This document shows positions 7,669 to 11,104 of a DNA stretch of 11,104 nt, piece by piece. Each line of letters opens with the position of its first letter. Position 1 is the stretch's first letter. This DNA comes from Desulfobacterales bacterium. GTDB taxonomy: Bacteria; Desulfobacterota; Desulfobacteria; Desulfobacterales; BuS5. The position numbers were made by a program, and so were the translations under genes. Location of the stretch: assembly GCA_016735355.1 (NCBI GenBank), contig JAERRQ010000290.1, positions 1 through 11,104 of the forward strand. The letters are read 5' to 3'. Under the pieces are notes generated by a model. It saw only the letters and a list, made by a program, of their open reading frames with translations. It made no database searches and was not told the DNA's origin.

Positions 7669-7706
7669 GGCTCACTCAAAAATGTAAAATTATTTTTGAG
7701 TGAGCC
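7669..7706. terminator. 15-bp perfect stem-loop between engB and the atp operon
   Basis: GGCTCACTCAAAAAT (7669-7683) and ATTTTTGAGTGAGCC (7692-7706) are perfect inverted repeats around the 8-base loop GTAAAATT. The position, after engB and before the atp promoter, fits a transcription end. It is not a textbook intrinsic terminator because CCTCAGTTAG follows with no U-run, so it may act as an RNA 3'-end stabiliser or a small inverted repeat. The preceding 7560-7668 stretch shows no gene or clear signal. Confidence 0.5.
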
Positions 7707-7727
7707 CTCAGTTAGCGATATATTCTA

Positions 7728-7754
7728 TTGACACATATTAATTTATTTTATAGT
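7728..7754 (+). promoter_or_regulatory. Probable sigma70-type promoter of the atp (F0) operon
   Basis: A consensus -35 box TTGACA (7728-7733) is followed by TATAGT (7749-7754, 5/6 to TATAAT) after a 15-base spacer. TAGTTA at 7751 would give the ideal 17 but matches the -10 consensus poorly. The region is very AT-rich. Transcription would start near 7760, only about 20 bases before atpZ. It lies directly after the stem-loop, so the atp genes appear to be a separate transcription unit from engB. Confidence 0.6.
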
Positions 7755-7782
7755 TAATTATCCAAGAAATAAATTGTGTAGA

Positions 7783-8067
7783 ATGACTAATAAAAAAAAA
7801 AGATCTTTCAGCTATAAAAATAACAGGGAGATTGCTGAAAATCTGACAATTGTGATGCAGCTTGGTCTTACTATGGCCGGTTGTATAATTTTCTGTTTTT
7901 TTATCGGCCTGTACCTTGATAAATGGCTTGGCACAAAGGGTGTTTTTGTGACTGTTTTTATTCTTCTGGGTGTGATCGGCGGTGCCAATACAGCCTACCG
8001 GCAGATACTTGAAATAACTGAAACCGATAAAAAGGACGAATCGAACGGTTCCAATGGAAACGACTAA
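7783..8067 (+). CDS. atpZ: AtpZ/AtpI-family F0 accessory membrane protein
   Basis: This is a small protein encoded at the head of many F-type ATP synthase operons. The family is thought to help ring assembly or to move Mg2+/Ca2+, but the exact role is unsettled. The 94 residues hold a basic N-terminus, membrane helix 1 (about 22-44), the family-typical LDKWLGTK turn (45-52), helix 2 (about 53-72) ending GGANTAYRQI, and a charged tail. ATG at 7783 was chosen. An in-frame TTG at 7774 would add only three residues (MCR), and neither has a strong ribosome site. The stop overlaps the atpI start by one base (TAATG), so they are coupled. Confidence 0.85.
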   Translation: MTNKKKRSFSYKNNREIAENLTIVMQLGLTMAGCIIFCFFIGLYLDKWLGTKGVFVTVFILLGVIGGANTAYRQILEITETDKKDESNGSNGND

Positions 8068-8438
8068 TGGAAACGATCAGACAAACTCAGAAAAAATATG
8101 CTTCCATTGCAATCTTTGTCGCTATCACCGCAGGACTTGTACTTATTCTGGCAGGCCTCCGGCCCTTCGGAAAAGGGTTTATCCTTGGGACCCTTTTTAG
8201 TATTATTAATTTTATTTTAATCGGCGAAACTATTCCGATGAAAATTGGAAGTACTAAAAAAAAATCTGTCTGGATCTCTTTAGGCTCCATCTATTTCCGA
8301 TATATAATTTTAGCGGTGCCCCTGTTTCTCGCCATTAAAATGGAAGATTTTAATCTAATTGCGGTTGTTGCGGGAATTTTTTCCGTTCAGCTTATAATTC
8401 TGGTCGATAATCTATTTATTCAATCTAAACAAAGATAG
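8067..8438 (+). CDS. atpI: ATP synthase subunit I (AtpI), c-ring assembly factor
   Basis: AtpI-type proteins act as chaperones for c-ring assembly. In Na+-type synthases they are known to be needed for a stable ring. The 123 residues form four predicted membrane helices (about 11-30, 35-53, 72-91, 96-116). The segment FGKGFILGTLFSIINFILIG (34-53) has the small-residue pattern of the family, and a basic loop GSTKKKS (61-67) follows helix 2. Identification rests on size, topology and position between atpZ and atpB more than on a signature. A 10-base repeat, ATGGAAACGA, occurs at 8054 and again at the start codon (8067), but only the second ATG is in frame. Because this operon encodes two different c proteins, an assembly factor is functionally apt. 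Confidence 0.8.
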   Translation: METIRQTQKKYASIAIFVAITAGLVLILAGLRPFGKGFILGTLFSIINFILIGETIPMKIGSTKKKSVWISLGSIYFRYIILAVPLFLAIKMEDFNLIAVVAGIFSVQLIILVDNLFIQSKQR

Positions 8439-8468
8439 TCACTTTAAAAAAGACAGGTTTAAAAGATA

Positions 8469-9143
8469 ATGGAAGAGTTAGGAAAAATTCATCAGCTGAT
8501 AATACCTTTTCACGGGCATAATTTGACATTTAATCTGGAAGCAATCCTGATGATGTGGATAGTCATTTTTTTGCTTCTTCTTTTCGGGTTTTTGGCGACC
8601 AGAAAAAAGGGGATCCTGCCGGAGCCGTTACAGGTGCTTGGAGAGTTATTTGTAGTACAGTTTTATGATCTTACAGAAGATACCCTTGGCAAGGAACTGT
8701 CCAAAACATATGCCCCGCTTATTTGCGCCCTGTTTATGTTCCTGATGATTTCAAACTGGCTGGGAATTATTCCCCATCTGGATGAACCGACCAAGGATCT
8801 TAATACGCCTTTAAGCCTTGGTTTAATGGGATTTTGCATAGCCCATTATTCCGGTATAAGGGCCAAAGGTATCAAAAAATATATCAGCGGATATTTTGAA
8901 CCGATTTTTTTCATGATGCCCCTTAATTTGATTGGAGAACTGGCCAAGGTTGTTTCCATCTCTTTCCGTCTGTTTGGTAACATAATGGGCGGGTCAATTA
9001 TTATTCTGGTGGTTTCTTACCTTACCTTCAGCATAGTTACCCCTCCTTTTTTAAATGCTTTTTTCGGTCTTTTCGTGGGCACTATTCAAGCCTTTGTTTT
9101 TACAATGCTAACAGTAGTTTATATTTCGGTGCAGGTTAAATAG
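8469..9143 (+). CDS. atpB: ATP synthase F0 subunit a (AtpB)
   Basis: Subunit a is the stator channel that passes ions to and from the c-ring. The 224-residue protein has an N-terminal periplasmic stretch with HGHNLTFN, membrane helices at about 26-44, 82-103, 112-130, 145-165 and 170-190, and a final pair within 195-222. The essential arginine is R167 in SISFRLFGN (163-171), preceded by GELAK (156-160). The C-terminal helix keeps GTIQAFVFTML (204-214), whose Q207 is the usual partner residue. The length is normal for the family. It ends two bases before the fused c-type gene, so translation is tightly linked. R167 would face the ion sites of both c proteins. Confidence 0.96.
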   Translation: MEELGKIHQLIIPFHGHNLTFNLEAILMMWIVIFLLLLFGFLATRKKGILPEPLQVLGELFVVQFYDLTEDTLGKELSKTYAPLICALFMFLMISNWLGIIPHLDEPTKDLNTPLSLGLMGFCIAHYSGIRAKGIKKYISGYFEPIFFMMPLNLIGELAKVVSISFRLFGNIMGGSIIILVVSYLTFSIVTPPFLNAFFGLFVGTIQAFVFTMLTVVYISVQVK

Positions 9144-9145
9144 GT

Positions 9146-10120
9146 ATGATATTAGATATTCAAACATGGGTGCATGTGGCTGCTTTTGTCGGGGCCGGGT
9201 TATCTATCGGGTTAGGCGCAACAGGAGCGGCAGTAGGTGAAGGCTATACCGCAGCAAAAGCAAATTTTGCCATATCTCGAAAGCCTGAAATGGCAGGAGA
9301 TATCTTTAAAACAATGCTGGTTGGGCAGGCCGTTGCAGAATCAGCTTCGATTTTTGCTCTTGTAATAGCGATGATTCTTCTTTTTACTGAATTTTCTGCG
9401 GATTCATGTATTATTATACCGGTGCTTCTTGCCTCGGGATTATGTATGGGGTTTGGGGCGATAGGTTCGGGAATCGGCGCAGGATATCCGGCCGGCGCGG
9501 CGTGTGAAGGTATGGCACGGCAGCCGGCTATGTCCGGCCGTTTAACAACCAACATGCTGATAGGATCGGCGGTTTGCCAAACAACATCTATTTATGCGCT
9601 TGTTACTTCACTTATTTTAATATATCTCGATTTTTCAGTGCGCCCCTTATCTCCTACATGGGCTGCTGTTATGGGAGCAGGTTTTGCTTCCGGAATCGGG
9701 GCGATAGGTTCGGGAATCGGCGAAGGCCTTGTGGCAGAATCGGCCTGTGCCGGAATTGCGCGCCAGCCGTCCACAGCAGCTCCGGTGACCAATATGATGT
9801 TGTTAGGTCAGGCCGTTACAGAGACAACTGCTATTTACGGACTTTTGGTAAGTTTTATAATGATGTTTAAAGTGTTCCCGGCGTCTGATTCAATCGCTTC
9901 GTCCATGGCGCTGTTAGGAGCAGGGTTATGCATGGGCATAGGGGCTCTGGGGCCAGGAATCGGAGAAGGTATTACTGCCAGAGGGGCTGTTAAGTGGATT
10001 GCCCGCAATGAATCCTCTTCAGCCAGCACAATAAGGGTAATGCTTGTGGGGCAGGCTGTTTCAGAATCGACCGGTATTTATGCGCTGGTGATATCTTTGG
10101 TGTTGATTTTTGTTATTTAG
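9146..10120 (+). CDS. atpE: Four-hairpin fused ATP synthase c-type subunit (324 aa)
   Basis: The protein is four c-subunit hairpins in one chain, giving eight membrane helices with short linkers at about 81-90, 161-171 and 241-252. By c-subunit topology the linkers and both ends would be periplasmic. The first-helix carboxylate position (E32 numbering) is E32, A112, E193 and E274. The main ion-binding position (E65 numbering) is E65, Q145, E226 and E307, spaced 80, 81 and 81 residues apart. Hairpins 1, 3 and 4 keep GQAV-x-E; hairpin 2 has SAVCQTTSIY instead. The polar loops read SRKP, ARQP, ARQP and ARNE, so hairpin 4 has lost the loop proline. Hairpin 4 ([20 protein letters not shown]) is closest to the single c subunit downstream. 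A 25-base stretch is identical between hairpins 2 and 3. The ATG follows the atpB stop by two bases with only a weak ribosome site (AGGT, 9 bases upstream). The reading frame is open throughout. Double-hairpin (A. woodii, V-type) and multi-hairpin archaeal c proteins are known; I know of no four-hairpin F-type example. Confidence 0.93.
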   Translation: MILDIQTWVHVAAFVGAGLSIGLGATGAAVGEGYTAAKANFAISRKPEMAGDIFKTMLVGQAVAESASIFALVIAMILLFTEFSADSCIIIPVLLASGLCMGFGAIGSGIGAGYPAGAACEGMARQPAMSGRLTTNMLIGSAVCQTTSIYALVTSLILIYLDFSVRPLSPTWAAVMGAGFASGIGAIGSGIGEGLVAESACAGIARQPSTAAPVTNMMLLGQAVTETTAIYGLLVSFIMMFKVFPASDSIASSMALLGAGLCMGIGALGPGIGEGITARGAVKWIARNESSSASTIRVMLVGQAVSESTGIYALVISLVLIFVI

Positions 10121-10165
10121 GTTTCAGGAAGTTAATGATATTGAATTGTTAGTGATATTTTTTTT

Positions 10166-10171
10166 AGGAGG
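10166..10171 (+). promoter_or_regulatory. Strong ribosome binding site of the single-hairpin c gene
   Basis: A complete AGGAGG lies 5 bases before the ATG at 10177, inside a 56-base gap after the fused c gene, and follows a run of eight T. It is much stronger than the site of the fused gene at 9146. This suggests the single c subunit is made in excess from the same mRNA, as needed for a multi-copy ring component. Confidence 0.7.
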
Positions 10172-10176
10172 CAATA

Positions 10177-10425
10177 ATGGCTATTGAAGGTGTGGAGATT
10201 ATAAAGGCAGCGGCTTATCTGGGTGCAGGTTTGGCAATGGGATTAGGCGCGATTGGGCCGGGTGTTGGGGAAGGTATGGCAGCGGCTAAGGCATGTGAAG
10301 CTATCGGAAAAAATCCGGCAGAAGCCGGGCTGCTCACCAGAACCATGCTTGTTGGTCAGGCAGTAACGGAATCAACCGGTATTTATGCTCTTGTTATAGC
10401 ATTGCTGCTTTTATTTGTTGTGTAA
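10177..10425 (+). CDS. atpE: ATP synthase F0 subunit c, single hairpin (AtpE)
   Basis: This is the standard rotor-ring subunit. The 82 residues form two helices: helix 1 contains [18 protein letters not shown] (16-33) and helix 2 contains [17 protein letters not shown] (57-73), joined by the polar loop [11 protein letters not shown] (41-51). The numbering matches Na+-type c subunits: E32, V63, E65, S66 and Y70. In Ilyobacter tartaricus position 32 is Gln. Here it is Glu, as in the two-carboxylate Na+ ring of Fusobacterium nucleatum. The loop has KNP where most c subunits have RQP. Na+ binding is inferred from these residues. The strong AGGAGG site fits high expression. It follows the four-hairpin gene by 56 bases and precedes the b-type subunit by 38. 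Confidence 0.96.
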   Translation: MAIEGVEIIKAAAYLGAGLAMGLGAIGPGVGEGMAAAKACEAIGKNPAEAGLLTRTMLVGQAVTESTGIYALVIALLLLFVV

Positions 10426-10463
10426 ATTTTATACTGTTCATTTTATTCGGAGAATAACTGCCG

Positions 10464-10916
10464 ATGCAAATTATCAGCAATATAGCTCTTATAAGTATCA
10501 ATGAGACGCTGTTTATTCAGCTGATCTCTTTTTTGATCTTTGTTTTTCTTATCAACCGAATCATGTTCCGTCCCTTGGTGGGCGAGATGAGCAAGAGAGG
10601 TTCCTATTTTGAAAATTTACGGCAGGAGATAATTGCTGCCGGTCATAGCTTGGAAGATCTTAATGCCCAACTGCAAGAAAGGGAATCCGAAGCCAGAATA
10701 GAGGCCATGGGATTAAAAGAGGAGCTGGAAGAAGAAGGGGCATACGATGCTTCCGGTATCATAGAAGCAGCCAGGAATGATGTTATGGCAATCAAAACCA
10801 AAGCTGAATCGGAGGTGGATAAGGAAATTGTTGAGGCCAGGAAATTTTTAAAAAAAGAATCCGAAGCCCTCGCCTTGGGAATTATGGAGAAAGTTTTGGA
10901 CCGGAGGTTGGGTTAA
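10464..10916 (+). CDS. ATP synthase F0 subunit b/b' (first of two b-type genes)
   Basis: b-type subunits form the peripheral stalk that holds F1 against rotor torque. The 150-residue protein has a short N-terminus with ISINETLFIQLISFLIFVFL as its membrane anchor (about 11-30), NRIMFRPL (31-38) at the cytosolic exit, then an all-helical, Glu/Lys/Ala-rich coiled-coil region (about 45-145). The N-terminal pattern resembles b' subunits, and a second b gene follows directly, so a b/b' heterodimer is likely. GGAGA lies about 10 bases before the ATG. The stop overlaps the next start (TAATG). The symbol is left open because b and b' are named inconsistently. Confidence 0.88.
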   Translation: MQIISNIALISINETLFIQLISFLIFVFLINRIMFRPLVGEMSKRGSYFENLRQEIIAAGHSLEDLNAQLQERESEARIEAMGLKEELEEEGAYDASGIIEAARNDVMAIKTKAESEVDKEIVEARKFLKKESEALALGIMEKVLDRRLG

Positions 10917-11104
10917 TGAAAAGCGCATATATAGTGAAGTGGGTATTTTATACTTTTGTGGCCATATTTGGTTTATTATTATTTGGTGATTTTGCTTTTG
11001 CATCTGAAAGCGTCAGTAGCTGGAGAAGTACATACGATTTGGTCTTTAGATGGATAAATTTCGGCATCATTGTATTCCTGCTGGTTAAATTCGGCAAAAA
11101 ACCT
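10916..11104 (+). CDS. atpF: ATP synthase F0 subunit b (AtpF), N-terminal part (cut by window edge)
   Basis: The visible 63 codons show a hydrophobic signal-like segment (about 8-26) ending GDFAFASE, with an AxA-type cleavage site near 27-29. A short stretch, SWRSTYDLVFRW, follows and then a membrane anchor, INFGIIVFLLVKFGKKP (47-63). A signal-like segment before the b-subunit anchor is familiar from deltaproteobacterial AtpF proteins and supports the taxonomic guess. The start overlaps the stop of the preceding b-type gene (TAATG). The coiled-coil stalk lies beyond the window, as presumably do the F1 genes. Confidence 0.85.
   Translation, partial: MKSAYIVKWVFYTFVAIFGLLLFGDFAFASESVSSWRSTYDLVFRWINFGIIVFLLVKFGKKP

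Noticed and set aside
7669-7706. Riboswitch or attenuator for the atp operon
   Set aside because: The stem-loop lies upstream of the probable atp promoter, so it would not be in the atp leader.
9574-9870. 98-codon frame inside the fused c gene
   Set aside because: It is a frame-shifted shadow of the four-hairpin gene, Cys/Arg/Gly-rich, with no start signal. The main frame is intact.
9146-10120. Possibility that the long c gene is several c genes joined by sequencing error
   Set aside because: There is no stop, frame change or internal ribosome site between hairpins. The linkers are coding and the hairpins differ from each other in an ordered way.

Overview
The window reads as chromosome from an anaerobic deltaproteobacterium, probably of the sulfate-reducer type (Desulfobacterales / Desulfobacterota). 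This is inferred from gene content and protein style: tilS next to ftsH; hisI-hisG-engB together; an F0 operon opening atpZ-atpI-atpB; and two b-type subunits, the second with a signal-like N-terminus. No rRNA or other marker is present, so the assignment is tentative.

Left part (1-2469, minus strand): the 5' end of ftsH, a membrane AAA+ protease cut by the window edge, preceded by tilS, the tRNA-Ile lysidine synthetase. Middle part (2470-4760): an accessory-looking island. It starts with a 490-base gene-free stretch holding a REP-like repeat and two fold-back structures. Next come an unrecognised 183-residue membrane protein and a staphylococcal-nuclease-fold protein with an extra C-terminal region. 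It ends with a 204-bp element that has inverted ends and a near-perfect 8-bp flanking duplication. The 37-bp repeat occurs on both sides of the two genes (36/37 identical), so the pair lies between copies of the same repeat.

Right-centre (4761-7559): a minus-strand HD-domain phosphohydrolase, then a plus-strand group of hisI (phosphoribosyl-AMP cyclohydrolase), hisG (long-form ATP phosphoribosyltransferase, overlapping hisI by 4 bases) and engB/ysxC (ribosome-assembly GTPase).

Right part (7669-11104): a long stem-loop, a promoter with a perfect TTGACA -35 box, and an F-type ATP synthase membrane-sector operon: atpZ, atpI, atpB (a), a fused c-type gene, a standard atpE (c), a b/b' subunit and the start of a second b subunit.

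The most interesting feature is the c-type gene at 9146-10120. It encodes four tandem c-subunit hairpins (eight transmembrane helices) in one 324-residue chain, directly upstream of a normal 82-residue c subunit. Three of the four hairpins keep both carboxylates of a two-glutamate ion site (equivalent to E32 and E65). Hairpin 2 has lost both (A112, Q145). The operon therefore predicts a mixed c-ring, probably Na+-binding, containing an ion-silent position. This resembles in principle the Acetobacterium woodii hetero-ring, but with a four-hairpin fusion inside an F-type operon that I do not know from the literature.
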